Shown in pieces: positions 26,933-35,591 of a DNA stretch of 64,000 bases; the stretch's first letter is position 1, and each line of letters opens with the position of its first letter. The notes under the pieces were generated by a model. The model made no database searches and was not told the DNA's origin. It saw nothing but the letters and a program-made list of their open reading frames with translations. A program made the translations under genes and the position numbers. The stretch comes from Planomonospora sp. ID67723 (lineage in GTDB: Bacteria > Actinomycetota > Actinomycetes > Streptosporangiales > Streptosporangiaceae). Location: positions 1,054,001 through 1,118,000 of the forward strand of contig NZ_JABTEZ010000002.1 of assembly GCF_015711605.1 (NCBI RefSeq), written 5' to 3'.

Positions 26933-27738
26933 CGCGTGCTCGCCTCGCCGCCGGACAGGCGCTGGGCCAGATAGATCGGGACGACCGACAGGACGATCAG
27001 GGCGGCGGCGACCACGTTGACGACGGGGGCCTGGTTGGGGCGGAACAGGTTCTCGAAGATCCACAGGGGGAGGGTCTTGACGCCGGCGCCCGCGGTGAAG
27101 GTGGTCACGATGATCTCGTCGAAGGAGAGCGCGAAGGCCAGCAGCCCGCCCGCGAGCAGCGCCGAGCGCATCATCGGGAAGGTGACCAGCCGGAAGGTGG
27201 TGAAGGCGTCGGCGCCCAGGTCGGCCGAGGCCTCCTCCAGCGAGGTGCCCGTGCGGCGCAGGCGCGCGAGCACGTTGTTGTAGACGGTCACCACGCAGAA
27301 GGTGGCGTGCCCGACGATCACCGTGAACATGCCCAGCCCCACGCCGAACGGCTCCAGCACCGTGCGGAAGGCGTTGTTCAGCGCGATGCCGGTGACGATG
27401 CCGGGCAGCGCGATCGGCAGGATGATCAGCAGCGAGACCGCATCCCTGCCGAAGAAGGAGTGGCGCTGGATGGCGAAGGCCACCATCGTGCCGAGCACCA
27501 GGGCGATCGCGGTCGCGCCGAGCCCGGCCTGGATCGAGGTCCACAGCGCGTCGCGCACGCCGGTGGAGTTCCACGCCGCCTCCCACCAGCGCAGGGTGAA
27601 CCCGGCCGGCGGCCAGCCGAAGGTGCGGTCGGCGTTGAAGGAGTTCAGCAGCACGACGAGCAACGGCACGTAGATCACAGCCAGGCCGCCGGCCAGCGTG
27701 GCCCAGAGCGTCGCGCGGGCCGTACGCGAGAGGTTCAA
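26929..27738 (-). CDS. potC: Polyamine-type ABC importer permease (PotC-like)
   Basis: The start is TTG 27738, whose last bases overlap the TGA of the upstream permease (TTGA), with GGAG six bases before. The 269-aa product has six helices and the binding-protein-dependent EAA loop (SLEEASADLGADAFTTFRLVTFPMM). It is the last gene of the four-gene importer operon. The frame also reads on upstream, but that part is a shadow of PotB. Stop overlaps the HAD gene stop by four bases. Confidence 0.88.
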   Translation of the reverse strand: MNLSRTARATLWATLAGGLAVIYVPLLVVLLNSFNADRTFGWPPAGFTLRWWEAAWNSTGVRDALWTSIQAGLGATAIALVLGTMVAFAIQRHSFFGRDAVSLLIILPIALPGIVTGIALNNAFRTVLEPFGVGLGMFTVIVGHATFCVVTVYNNVLARLRRTGTSLEEASADLGADAFTTFRLVTFPMMRSALLAGGLLAFALSFDEIIVTTFTAGAGVKTLPLWIFENLFRPNQAPVVNVVAAALIVLSVVPIYLAQRLSGGEASTR

Positions 27739-28580
27739 AGGTTCTCCAGGGCTCCGGTGCGGCGGACCGCGGCGAGGTAGACCAGCATGATCAGGACGGG
27801 GACGGTGGCGACCGCGGCGGCGAACGGGAGGTTGTTGGCCGCGCCGATGTTGTCGTAGACCACGTTCCCGATGAGCTGGGACCTGCCGCCGACGATCTTC
27901 ACGGTGATGTAGTCGCCGAGCGACAGGGAGAAGGTGAAGACCGATCCCGCGATCACGGCGGGGAACGCCAGCGGCCACACGACCGTGCGGAACGTGCGCC
28001 CGCCGCGCGCGCCCAGGTCCCCGGCCGCCTCCAGCAGCGAGTTCGGCAGCCGCTCCAGTCCGGCGTAGATCGGCAGGATCATGTACGGCAGCCACAGGTA
28101 GGAGAGCGTGACGATCGTGGCGGTCAGGCCGTATCCCCAGCCGAGCACGCCGTCGGCCGAGAGCATGACCCGCCAGGCGTAGGCCTTGACCAGGTAGGAG
28201 GCCCACAGCGGGGTCAGCACCGCGATCACCAGCCAGCGCTGGGCGCGCGGCGGGGCCAGCTTGGCCATTGCGAACGCCATGGGGAAGGCGATCACCAGGT
28301 CGATCAGGGTCACCGCCGCCGCCACGCCCACCGAGCGCAGCGCGATCGTCCGGTACACCTCGACGGTGAGCAGTTCCTGGAAGTTGACCCAGGTCACCTC
28401 CTTGACCAGGTTGCCGGTGAAGGTGTCGGTGCTCCACAGGGCCGAGACGAGCAGGGCGGCCAGCGCGCCCAGGTAGGCCACGCCGAGCCAGAGCATCGGC
28501 GCCGACAGCAGCAGCGAGAGCCGTACTCCGGCGTGCCGGTGCAGGAAGGCGGCCAGGCGCCGCCGGAGTGTGCGGGTCAT
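27735..28580 (-). CDS. potB: Polyamine-type ABC importer permease (PotB-like)
   Basis: The 281-aa inner-membrane permease has six helices and an EAA loop (NSLLEAAGDLGARGGRTFRTVVWPL) that docks on the ATPase. It forms the channel with the PotC-like subunit. It lies nine bases after the binding-protein gene and is translationally coupled to the next. Substrate class is inferred from the operon as putrescine/spermidine-like cations. Confidence 0.88.
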   Translation of the reverse strand: MTRTLRRRLAAFLHRHAGVRLSLLLSAPMLWLGVAYLGALAALLVSALWSTDTFTGNLVKEVTWVNFQELLTVEVYRTIALRSVGVAAAVTLIDLVIAFPMAFAMAKLAPPRAQRWLVIAVLTPLWASYLVKAYAWRVMLSADGVLGWGYGLTATIVTLSYLWLPYMILPIYAGLERLPNSLLEAAGDLGARGGRTFRTVVWPLAFPAVIAGSVFTFSLSLGDYITVKIVGGRSQLIGNVVYDNIGAANNLPFAAAVATVPVLIMLVYLAAVRRTGALENL

Positions 28581-28589
28581 CCTCGTCGG

Positions 28590-29807
28590 TCAGCCCTTGA
28601 TCTCGGTCCAGGCGCGGGTCCACTCCGCGTAGTCCTTGCACTTCGCATCGGTGCGGCCGTCCAGGCACTGGGCGATCGGGGTGGTCCAGTACCAGACCTT
28701 CGAGAAGTAGTCCTCGTCGGTGGCGTGGAAGGTCTCGCAGTGCTTCGGGTCGGCCGTCAGCTCGCAGGACTTCGCGTTGGACGGCGCCTCACCGAAGTAC
28801 TCGGCGACCTGGGCGTTGGCCTTCGGCGAGATGATCCAGTCGAGCCACCTGTAGGCGCAGCTGGGGTTCTTGGCCGCGGCCGCGACCATCCAGGTGTCCG
28901 ACCAGCCGGTCGAGCCCTCCTTGGGCAGCGTCACCTCGATCGGGGCCCCGTCGGCCTTGGCGACGTTGGCGATGACCTGCCAGGTGGTGCCGACCACGGA
29001 GTCGCCGCTCTTGAACGCCTGTACTTCCTTGGTGTAGTCCGACCAGTACTCGCCGATGATCTGCTTCTGCTGCTTGAGCAGGTCCACCGCCGCCTGGAAC
29101 TGCTTGTCGTCCAGCGCGTAGGGGTTCTTGATGCCGAGCTCGGGTTTGGTGGCCATCAGGTACACCGCGGCGTCGGCGATGTAGATGGGGGAGTCGTAGG
29201 CGGTGACCTTGCCCTTGTGCGGCGAGGCCGGGTCGAAGACCACGCTCCAGGAGTCGGGGGCGGGCGTGACGGCGTCGGTGCGCCACATCAGGAGGTTGGC
29301 CCCGCGGCCGTGCGGCACGCCGTAGGGCACTCCGTTCACCGAGTTCCACGGCTTGTCCTTCAGACTCGCGAAGACGTCGGCGTAGTTCGGGACCAGCGCG
29401 GTGTTGACCGGCGCGACGGTCCCGCCCGCGATCAGCCGCAGCGAGGCGTCGCCGGAGGCGGAGACCGCGTCGTACTCGCCGGTCTTCATGAGGTTCACCA
29501 TCTCGTCGGAGGTGCCGGCGGTCTTGGAGTTGACCTGGCAGCCGGTGGCCTGCTCGAACGGGGTGACCCAGTCGGCCTTGGGATCGTTGGAGCCGTCCTC
29601 GGCGTAGCCGGCCCAGTGGACCAGGTTGACCTGGCCCTCGCCCGCGCCGAGGGACTTCAGCGCCTCGATCGTGGGCGGGGTGAAGCCGCTCTGGCCGGGG
29701 GCGGGGGCCGTGCCGGCCGGTTGGGAGCCGGAGCCGCAGGCGGCGACGGCGAGGGCGAGCGCGGAGAGCGCGGCGGTGAAGCGGGCGAGGCGGGGGGTGG
29801 ATGCCAT
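28590..29807 (-). CDS. potD: Polyamine-type substrate-binding lipoprotein (PotD-like)
   Basis: The 405-aa lipoprotein has a signal peptide with lipobox LAVAAC (Cys24) and a two-lobed periplasmic-binding fold of the PotD type: VNLVHWAGYAEDG, GEYDAVSASGDA and NSVNGVPYGVPHG. It captures the substrate outside the membrane and delivers it to PotBC. Several Cys residues in the C-lobe (near the end, ELTADPKHCETF and CLDGRTDAKC) may form disulphides. AAAGG is about 10 bases before ATG 29807. Actual ligand is unknown; cationic polyamine or a related amine is most likely. Confidence 0.88.
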   Translation of the reverse strand: MASTPRLARFTAALSALALAVAACGSGSQPAGTAPAPGQSGFTPPTIEALKSLGAGEGQVNLVHWAGYAEDGSNDPKADWVTPFEQATGCQVNSKTAGTSDEMVNLMKTGEYDAVSASGDASLRLIAGGTVAPVNTALVPNYADVFASLKDKPWNSVNGVPYGVPHGRGANLLMWRTDAVTPAPDSWSVVFDPASPHKGKVTAYDSPIYIADAAVYLMATKPELGIKNPYALDDKQFQAAVDLLKQQKQIIGEYWSDYTKEVQAFKSGDSVVGTTWQVIANVAKADGAPIEVTLPKEGSTGWSDTWMVAAAAKNPSCAYRWLDWIISPKANAQVAEYFGEAPSNAKSCELTADPKHCETFHATDEDYFSKVWYWTTPIAQCLDGRTDAKCKDYAEWTRAWTEIKG

Positions 29808-29823
29808 CTGCTGACGACCTTTC

Positions 29824-30852
29824 TTACGAGACGATCGCGAACTCGTGCCGGCGCTGCCAGACGAGCCGGACCCTGGTGCCGCGCAGGCCCGTCACGTCCA
29901 TGGACGAGACCTGCAGGTTCTGCTGGAGCGCGATGAGCCGGCCGCCCGCGTCGAGCTCGACCACGAACCGGGTGGCGGGGCCGGCGTAGACGACCTCGCT
30001 GACGGTCCCGGTCGCGCTGTGCTCGGCGTCGCCCACCGGGTCGCCGGGCGCGGCCACGCGCAGCTTCTCCGGCCGCACGCTGAAGGTGCCGCGCCTGCCG
30101 AGCACGGCCTGCGCCGCCTCGCCGGAGATGAGGTTGGAGGTGCCGACGAACCCGGCGACGAAGGCGGTGGAGGGGCGCTCGTAGATCTCGGCGGGGGTGC
30201 CGACCTGCTCGATCCGGCCCTCGTTGAAGACCGCGACCCGGTCGCTCATGGTGAGGGCCTCCTCCTGGTCGTGGGTGACGAACAGGAAGGTGATGCCGAC
30301 CTCGCGCTGGATCGACTTGAGCTCGACCTGCATCTCCTCGCGGAGCTTGAGGTCGAGCGCGCCCAGCGGCTCGTCCAGCAGCAGCACGCGGGGGCGGTTG
30401 ACCAGGGCGCGGGCCAGGGCGACCCGCTGGCGCTGGCCTCCGGAGAGCTGGCCGGGCCTGCGCCGCTCGTAGCCCTCCAGCCGGACCGAGGCCAGCGCGG
30501 CCAGGGCCCGTTCGCGCCGCCGGGCCCGGGGGACCCGCTTGACGCGCAGGCCGTACTCGACGTTGCCGAGGACGTCCATGTGCGGGAACAGGGCGTAGTC
30601 CTGGAAGACGGTGTTGACGTCGCGTTCGAAGGGGGCGAGCCGGGTGACGTCGGCACCGCCGAGCTCGACCGTGCCGGAGGTGGGGCTCTCGAAGCCGGCG
30701 ATCATCCGCAGCACGGTCGTCTTCCCCGATCCCGAGGGGCCGAGCATGGCGAAGAACTCGCCGTCGGCGATGTCGAGGTCGACGCCGGCGACCGCGTGGA
30801 CGCCGCCGAAGCTCTTGCGGAGGCCGCTCAGCCTCACCGCTGGGTCTGACAT
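29824..30852 (-). CDS. potA: Polyamine-type ABC importer ATPase (PotA-like)
   Basis: From ATG 30852 the product is 342 aa, first gene of the importer operon. It has Walker A GPSGSGKTT, Q-loop, LSGGQRQRVALARAL and Walker B LLLDEPLGALD, then a C-terminal TOBE domain (about 260-340). An in-frame ATG at 30864 overlaps the operator-like repeat and is less likely. It energises uptake by the PotBCD proteins. It diverges from the GntR/FCD regulator gene, which probably controls it. Confidence 0.9.
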   Translation of the reverse strand: MSDPAVRLSGLRKSFGGVHAVAGVDLDIADGEFFAMLGPSGSGKTTVLRMIAGFESPTSGTVELGGADVTRLAPFERDVNTVFQDYALFPHMDVLGNVEYGLRVKRVPRARRRERALAALASVRLEGYERRRPGQLSGGQRQRVALARALVNRPRVLLLDEPLGALDLKLREEMQVELKSIQREVGITFLFVTHDQEEALTMSDRVAVFNEGRIEQVGTPAEIYERPSTAFVAGFVGTSNLISGEAAQAVLGRRGTFSVRPEKLRVAAPGDPVGDAEHSATGTVSEVVYAGPATRFVVELDAGGRLIALQQNLQVSSMDVTGLRGTRVRLVWQRRHEFAIVS

Positions 30853-30858
30853 GACCGG

Positions 30859-30880
30859 AAACATATGGGTTTAAATGTTT
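30859..30880. promoter_or_regulatory. Inverted repeat between potA and the GntR gene
   Basis: AAACAT (30859-30864) and ATGTTT (30875-30880) are perfect arms around ten AT-rich bases. The site lies in the only AT-rich stretch between the divergent potA-like and GntR genes, so it is a candidate operator for the regulator. Confidence 0.5.
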
Positions 30881-30940
30881 AACTGCAAGAGCCGATCCGG
30901 TATCACTGGTGCCGACGGCGAAGGATGAGGGGGTGCGGCC

Positions 30941-31663
30941 GTGACGGATGTCTCCGGCGGGGCCAGGCTCGCCGCCTTCGCCCCGGTGGACAGCACCGCG
31001 CGGGTGGACGCGGTGGTCCGCAGGCTCACCGACGCGATCGTCCTGGGCCTGCTGGCCGACGGAGAACAGTTGCCGAGCGAGTCCGAGCTCGCGGCCCAGC
31101 TGGGCGTCTCCACGGTCACACTGCGGGAGGCCCTGATGGCCCTGCGGCAGCAGGGCATGGTCGAGACCCGGCGCGGGCGCGGCGGCGGCAGCTTCGTGCG
31201 GGTGCCCTCCCAGGCCCCCGAACTGGTCGACCGGTTGCGGGCGTTCACCGTGGAGGAACTGCGCGACCTGGGCGACCACTACGCGGCCATCGCCGGGGCC
31301 GCCGCCCGGCTGGCCGCCCAGCGGGCGCTGCCCGAGGACGTCGCGCCGCTGCGCCGCACGCTGGAGGAGATGGCCGCCACCCGGGACGAGGCCCACCTGC
31401 GCAGGCTGCACGGACGTTTCCACATCGAGGTCGCGGCCGTCTCCCAGTCGGCACGACTCACTCAGGAGGAGATCCGGTTACAGGCTGACATCGGACCGTT
31501 GCTCTGGCTCGCCCACACGGGAGAACATGGTCCGACGGCTCAGCACCGCGCCATCGCCGAGGCCGTCCACCGAGGCGACGGCGAGCGCGCCAGGGACCTG
31601 GCCGAGCGGCACGTGCTCGACGGGGTGGAACACCTCATCGAGCTGCGGCTGCGGGAGCCGTGA
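30941..31663 (+). CDS. GntR family regulator with FCD domain (FadR subfamily)
   Basis: The 240-aa protein has an N-terminal winged helix (LPSESELAAQLGVSTVTLREALMALRQQGMVETRRGRGGGSFV) and an all-helical FCD ligand domain (about 95-225; metal-ligand-type residues in HLRRLHGRFHIEVAA and HRAIAEAVHRGDGERARDLAERH). FCD regulators sense small carboxylates or amines. GTG 30941 has GAGGGGG upstream. It lies divergent from the importer and directly before a cache-domain gene, so it probably regulates both. Confidence 0.87.
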   Translation: MTDVSGGARLAAFAPVDSTARVDAVVRRLTDAIVLGLLADGEQLPSESELAAQLGVSTVTLREALMALRQQGMVETRRGRGGGSFVRVPSQAPELVDRLRAFTVEELRDLGDHYAAIAGAAARLAAQRALPEDVAPLRRTLEEMAATRDEAHLRRLHGRFHIEVAAVSQSARLTQEEIRLQADIGPLLWLAHTGEHGPTAQHRAIAEAVHRGDGERARDLAERHVLDGVEHLIELRLREP

Positions 31664-31693
31664 GCATCAGCGGGTCTAGGGCGGTGGGTCGAC

Positions 31694-32485
31694 GTGGGTG
31701 AGTTCCGGACGCTGCCGGCGGGCGCGGTGAGCGATGCGGTGCGGGGTTCGGTGACCGTCCCGGCCGCCGGTGGCGTGGCGGCCGCCGAGACGGCGGGCAC
31801 GGCGGCCGGGACGGTCGGGGAGGCGGCCGGGACGGTCGGGGAGATCGTGGAGGGCGTCTTCGGCGAGCTCCACCAGGTGCGCGACGCCGTGCTCGCGACC
31901 GTGGGCCCGGCGCCGGTCAGCGGCGACCTGGCAGGGCTCCGCCCGCTGCTCCTGCCCCGCCTGGGGGGCCTGATCTCCGGCATCGGCTTCATCGCCGCCC
32001 CCGGCCTGCTCGCCGACGCGCCGTGGTACCTCGAATGGTGGCAGGAGAACCCTTCGGGCGGCCCCGTCCGCCTGGTCAGGGACATGGACCCGGCCAGCAG
32101 CGCGTTCTACGACTACTCGCACTGGGACTGGTTCGCCGGCCCGCGCTCCGGCGAGGAGCACACGCTCGCCGGGCCGTACGTGGACTTCCTGTGCACCGAC
32201 GAATACTCGCTGACCCTCTCGGTGCCGGTGCGCAGGGAGGGGGAGTTCATCGGGGTCGCCGCGGCCGACGTGTTCGTGCGCCGCTTCGAGGTCGCGGTGC
32301 TGCCGGTGCTGCGCAGGGTGCCCGGCCCGGCGTTCCTGGTCAACCGGCAGGGCAGGGTGGTGGCCTCCACCACGGCCAGGCACCTGGCCGGGTCGGTCTT
32401 CCGGGGAGCCCCCGGCATGGCGGCGCACCCGTGCCGGGACCTGCCCCTCGCCCTGGTTGCGGCACAATTGCCGCATGTCCCTTGA
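31694..32485 (+). CDS. Soluble cache-domain protein
   Basis: The 263-aa protein contains a PAS-like extracytoplasmic-type sensor domain (Cache/PDC): [48 protein letters not shown] and [24 protein letters not shown]. Unusually, it has no signal peptide, no membrane helix and no output domain. It may sense the imported amine in the cytosol together with the GntR protein. A 21-bp perfect tandem repeat encodes AAGTVGE twice near the N-terminus. Its last 11 bases overlap the start of hisI. Ribosome site of GTG 31694 is weak. Confidence 0.65.
   Translation: MGEFRTLPAGAVSDAVRGSVTVPAAGGVAAAETAGTAAGTVGEAAGTVGEIVEGVFGELHQVRDAVLATVGPAPVSGDLAGLRPLLLPRLGGLISGIGFIAAPGLLADAPWYLEWWQENPSGGPVRLVRDMDPASSAFYDYSHWDWFAGPRSGEEHTLAGPYVDFLCTDEYSLTLSVPVRREGEFIGVAAADVFVRRFEVAVLPVLRRVPGPAFLVNRQGRVVASTTARHLAGSVFRGAPGMAAHPCRDLPLALVAAQLPHVP
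31801..31842 (+). repeat. 21-bp tandem duplication in the cache gene
   Basis: Two perfect in-frame copies of a 21-base unit (31801-31821 and 31822-31842) encode repeated AAGTVGE. This looks like a recent slippage event. Confidence 0.8.
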
Positions 32486-32822
32486 CCTCGCCATCGCGGC
32501 CCGGCTGAAGCGCACCGCCGACGGGCTGGTGCCCGCCATCGTCCAGCAGTACGACACCGGCGAGGTGCTGATGCTCGCCTGGATGAACGACGAGGCCCTG
32601 CACCGCACGCTCACCACCGGCCGGGCCACCTACTGGTCGCGCAGCCGGGCCTCCTACTGGGTGAAGGGCGAGACCTCCGGCCACGCCCAGCACGTCAAGT
32701 CGGTGGCTCTGGACTGCGACGGCGACACGATCCTGCTCAAGGTCGACCAGGTCGGCGCGGCCTGCCACACCGGCGACCGGACCTGCTTCGACGCCGACGA
32801 GCTCACGGTGGCCCCGGCGTGA
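32475..32822 (+). CDS. hisI: Phosphoribosyl-AMP cyclohydrolase
   Basis: From ATG 32475 the product is 115 aa, a monofunctional PRA-CH that opens the purine ring of PR-AMP. The zinc and catalytic region is intact: [34 protein letters not shown] and the [10 protein letters not shown] motif. CACAAT lies six bases before the ATG, consistent with a leaderless start; no Shine-Dalgarno is seen. It stands apart from hisD-hisF and instead opens a Trp-linked unit, with its stop overlapping the next gene. Confidence 0.95.
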   Translation: MSLDLAIAARLKRTADGLVPAIVQQYDTGEVLMLAWMNDEALHRTLTTGRATYWSRSRASYWVKGETSGHAQHVKSVALDCDGDTILLKVDQVGAACHTGDRTCFDADELTVAPA

Positions 32823-33490
32823 ACGCCCGGCGGGAGCTGGGAGCCTGGGTGCTCGCGTGCGTGGCGGGCGCCGGGCTGGTGCTCCTGGCCGCCGGGCGTG
32901 ACTGGGCCGCCCTCGACCCCGGCGGGGCGGGCGGCGGCGCCGAGCCGGTCCCGCTGGCCGGCTCCGAGCTCGCGCCCTTCCTGGGCCCGGTGGCGCTGGC
33001 CGCGCTCGCGGCGGTGGTCGCGGTGCTCGCCACGCGCGGGTGGCCGCGCCGGGCCGTCGGCGCGGTGGTCGCGCTGTGCGGGCTGGGGGCGGTCGCCGGA
33101 GTCTGGTCCGGGGCGAGCCCGGCGACGCTCGCCGGGGCCCGCGCCGAGAAGCTGACCGGTGCGGCGGCCGCGGACGCGGACTCCTTCTCGGCGGCGGTCC
33201 ACTGGGGCTGGCCGCTGGCCGCCGCGGCGGGCGGGCTGGTCCTGCTGGCCGCGGGGGTGACGGTCGTGCTGCGGGGTGGCCGGTGGCCGAGCATGTCCGC
33301 CCGGTACGACCGCCGGGGGCCGGAGTCCGGTACGGCGGGCGGGCCCGCCACGGGGCCGGTGACCGACCGGGCGCTGTGGGACGCGCTCGACCGGGGCGCC
33401 GACCCCACCGCCGATTCCGGAGCCGCTTCTGAGGCCGCTTCCGAGGCCGATCCTGCGGCCGGGCGGGACGGGTTCCGGCAGGACCGGTGA
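32819..33490 (+). CDS. Trp-operon-associated membrane protein (TIGR02234 type)
   Basis: The 223-aa protein has four membrane helices (about 8-28, 50-70, 78-98, 128-152) and a disordered Ala/Asp/Glu C-tail. Position after hisI and near trpCBA, and sequence features such as WAALDPGG and LSGSELAP, match the actinobacterial TIGR02234 family, whose function is unknown. GTG 32819 overlaps the hisI stop. In many relatives trpE lies between hisI and this gene; here it is absent. A very strong terminator follows. Confidence 0.8.
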   Translation: MNARRELGAWVLACVAGAGLVLLAAGRDWAALDPGGAGGGAEPVPLAGSELAPFLGPVALAALAAVVAVLATRGWPRRAVGAVVALCGLGAVAGVWSGASPATLAGARAEKLTGAAAADADSFSAAVHWGWPLAAAAGGLVLLAAGVTVVLRGGRWPSMSARYDRRGPESGTAGGPATGPVTDRALWDALDRGADPTADSGAASEAASEADPAAGRDGFRQDR

Positions 33491-33554
33491 GACGCCCCGC
33501 GCACGTCCGCGGGGCGTCCGCCGCGCGGGGCCGTTCGGGGGCGGGACCGTTCCG

Positions 33555-33600
33555 GGAGATGGCAGGCATATCAGTTATATGCCTGCCATCTCCGTTTTAT
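33555..33600 (+). terminator. Strong rho-independent terminator
   Basis: GGAGATGGCAGGCATAT (33555-33571) and its perfect complement (33577-33593) form a 17-bp stem with loop CAGTT, then GTTTTAT. It ends the hisI/TIGR02234 unit and shields it from the DUF4190 gene and trpCBA. Confidence 0.85.
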
Positions 33601-33607
33601 GGTGGTC

Positions 33608-33655
33608 ACAACTTGCCCACGGAGCGGCAGTAGATCTTCGGGGGAGACAAGTTGT
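33608..33655 (+). promoter_or_regulatory. Inverted repeat and promoter region of the DUF4190 gene
   Basis: ACAACTTG (33608-33615) and CAAGTTGT (33648-33655) are perfect 8-bp arms 32 bases apart. A TATAAA -10-like box follows at 33680-33685. The arms could be an operator pair or part of the promoter region; a TTGTCG -35 overlaps the right arm but with a long (22-base) spacer. Confidence 0.35.
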
Positions 33656-33697
33656 CGCTAAGCTGCGGCCCGCATCTCGTATAAAAGGGGATTTATC

Positions 33698-34096
33698 ATG
33701 AGTTATGGCAATCAGCCGGGTGGGTACGGGCCACCGCCCGGGGGCGGCTACGGACCTCCCAAAGGCCCCGGAGACTACGGTCCCGGCGGCGGCTACGACC
33801 CGTACGGCTACGGCCCCCAGCCGCCCCGTGGCAACAACGGGATGGCCATCGCCTCGCTGATCATGGGCATCGTCGGGCTCTTCACCTGCGGGCTCGCCTC
33901 GGTCGTGGGCATCGTGCTCGGCCACATCTCGCTGAGCCAGATCAAGCGGACGGGCGAGGAGGGCCGCGGCGCGGGCGTCGCCGGCCTGATCCTGTCCTAC
34001 TTCGGCATCTTCGGCTGGCTGCTCCTCCTCGGCTTCGCGGTGATGCTCGGCTGGTGGGGGCTGGAGGTCGCCGCGAACTCGGGCGTCGCGTTCTGA
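33698..34096 (+). CDS. DUF4190 membrane protein
   Basis: The 132-aa protein has a Gly/Pro/Tyr-rich disordered N-terminus (about 1-45) and a DUF4190 two-helix domain: GMAIASLIMGIVGLFTCGLASVVGIVLGHISLSQIKRTGEEGRGAGVAGLILSYF. Such domains are found in actinobacterial membrane proteins of unknown role. ATG 33698 has AAGGGGA seven bases upstream. Confidence 0.78.
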   Translation: MSYGNQPGGYGPPPGGGYGPPKGPGDYGPGGGYDPYGYGPQPPRGNNGMAIASLIMGIVGLFTCGLASVVGIVLGHISLSQIKRTGEEGRGAGVAGLILSYFGIFGWLLLLGFAVMLGWWGLEVAANSGVAF

Positions 34097-34160
34097 GCCG
34101 AGCTGTGACCGGCGCTCCTCCGGACGGGCGGGCTCCCCTCCCGCCGGGTATCGTGGCCGC

Positions 34161-34613
34161 GTGGCAGGTCGTCGCGGTGCGCGGGCGGTGACGGGGGAGG
34201 CCTCGGCGAGGCGGCCCCGGTGGCGGAGCATGCCGGCCCCGGCCGGTGCGGCGGTGGCGGCGGGGGCCGCGGTGGCCTTCGTGGGCGCGGTGGACCCGAA
34301 CGAGCCCGGCCACTACCCCTCCTGCCCGTTCCTCGTGCTGACCGGTCTCCACTGCCCCGGCTGCGGCGGCCTGCGGGCCGTGCACGCGCTCGCCCACGGC
34401 GACCCGGTCACGGCTCTGGAGCTGAACCCGCTCCTGGTCGCGGCCGTCCCGCTCATGATCTTCCTGTGGGGGCGCTGGGCGCTGCGGTCCTGGCGGGGGG
34501 AACCGTTCGCGGGCGGGGCCGTACGACCGGCGCACGCGTGGATCCTGCTGGCGGTGACGGTCGTTTTCTGGGTGGTGCGCAACCTCCCTCCCGGACGATT
34601 CCTGGCCCCGTAG
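34161..34613 (+). CDS. DUF2752 membrane protein
   Basis: The 150-aa protein carries the DUF2752 core YPSCPFLVLTGLHCPGCGGLRAVHALAHGDPVTALELNPLL with its CPGCG cysteines, followed by two membrane helices. Function is unknown; the Cys motif could bind metal. GTG 34161 lies six bases after TATCGT (34149-34154) and has no ribosome site, so it is probably leaderless. A small 6-bp hairpin at 34127-34145 precedes it. Confidence 0.75.
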   Translation: MAGRRGARAVTGEASARRPRWRSMPAPAGAAVAAGAAVAFVGAVDPNEPGHYPSCPFLVLTGLHCPGCGGLRAVHALAHGDPVTALELNPLLVAAVPLMIFLWGRWALRSWRGEPFAGGAVRPAHAWILLAVTVVFWVVRNLPPGRFLAP

Positions 34614-34642
34614 GGCGCGACATGTCTCACCCCACGGCCGAG

Positions 34643-34669
34643 TGACCTCGGTCAGGCCGATAGCATCGG
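34643..34669 (+). promoter_or_regulatory. Two short palindromes before the trpC unit
   Basis: TGACCTCGGTCA (34643-34654) and CCGATAGCATCGG (34657-34669) are adjacent inverted repeats; the second encloses TAGCAT, a -10-like hexamer. They lie 36 bases before the coupled ORF at 34705 and could mark the trpCBA promoter and operator. No -35 is clear. Confidence 0.35.
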
Positions 34670-34704
34670 CGGGACAAGGGCAATCGATCGGGAGGGACCT
34701 ACTC

Positions 34705-34785
34705 GTGGGCGAGCGGAGCGAGCGGACCGCGGACACGGCGGTGTTCGCGAACTTGATCGACGAGCTTCGCGAGGAGGGCAAATGA
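34705..34785 (+). CDS. 26-aa peptide coupled to trpC
   Basis: GTG 34705, six bases after GGGAGGGACC (34690-34699), opens [20 protein letters not shown]... ending at TGA 34783-34785, which overlaps the trpC ATG (ATGA). Codon usage looks coding. It has no Trp codon, so it is not a classical attenuator peptide. It likely serves translational coupling to trpC; a role for the peptide itself is unknown. Its first codons are shared with a repeat also found after hisB. Confidence 0.5.
   Translation: MGERSERTADTAVFANLIDELREEGK
34709..34724 (+). repeat. GCGAGCGxAGCGAGCG element, copy 2
   Basis: GCGAGCG-G-AGCGAGCG matches copy 1 at 14992-15007 except the central base. It lies inside the first codons of the trpC-coupled ORF. 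Confidence 0.6.
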
Positions 34786-35591
34786 GCGTTCTTGACGACA
34801 TCATCGACGGGGTCCGCGCCGACCTGGCGGACCGGCAGCGGACCGTCTCGCTGGCCGAGCTGAAGGAGCGCGCCGAGCGCGCGCCCGCTCCCCGGGACGC
34901 CTACAAGGCGCTGGGCGGAGACCAGGTGGCGGTCATCGCCGAGGTGAAGCGTTCCAGCCCGTCCAAGGGGGCGCTGGCCGCGATCGCCGACCCCGCGGCC
35001 CTCGCCGCCGACTACGAGGCCGGCGGCGCGCACGTCATCAGCGTGCTGACCGAGAAGCGCCGTTTCGGCGGCAGCCTCGACGACCTGGCCGCGGTGCGCG
35101 CGGTCGTCGACATCCCGGTGCTGCGCAAGGACTTCATCGTCACCTCCTACCAGCTCTGGGAGGCCCGCGCCTACGGCGCCGACCTCGCGCTGCTGATCGT
35201 GGCCGCGCTGGATCAGAACGCGCTGGTCTCGCTCATCGAGCGGGCCGAGTCGATCGGGCTGGCCCCGCTGGTGGAGGTGCACACCGCCGAGGAGCTCGAC
35301 CGGGCGCTCGACGCCGGAGCGAAGATCATCGGCATCAACGCGCGGAACCTCAAGACCCTTGAGGTGGACCGCGAGGTGTTCGCCGCGCTGGTCCCGAAGA
35401 TCCCCGAGGGCATCATCAAGATCGCCGAGTCGGGCGTGCGCGGCCCCCACGACCTGCTCGCCTACGCCAGGGCCGGCGCCGACGCCGTCCTGGTCGGCGA
35501 GAGCCTGGTCACCGGCAAGGACCCGCGCGCCGCCGTGGTGGACCTGGTGACCGCCGGAGCCCACCCCGCATCCCGACCCGAGGGACAGTGA
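34782..35591 (+). CDS. trpC: Indole-3-glycerol phosphate synthase
   Basis: The 269-aa barrel closes the indole ring of Cd[47 protein letters not shown] and AESGVRGP are typical IGPS motifs; the catalytic Glu/Lys set is intact. ATG 34782 overlaps the stop of the 26-codon ORF, with GAGGAGGG close upstream. It is monofunctional, not fused to TrpF. trpB follows with a four-base overlap. Confidence 0.96.
   Translation: MSVLDDIIDGVRADLADRQRTVSLAELKERAERAPAPRDAYKALGGDQVAVIAEVKRSSPSKGALAAIADPAALAADYEAGGAHVISVLTEKRRFGGSLDDLAAVRAVVDIPVLRKDFIVTSYQLWEARAYGADLALLIVAALDQNALVSLIERAESIGLAPLVEVHTAEELDRALDAGAKIIGINARNLKTLEVDREVFAALVPKIPEGIIKIAESGVRGPHDLLAYARAGADAVLVGESLVTGKDPRAAVVDLVTAGAHPASRPEGQ

Noticed and set aside
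34705-34785. Trp attenuator peptide
   Set aside because: The 26-codon ORF has no Trp codon and I see no alternating stem structure with a T-run before trpC.
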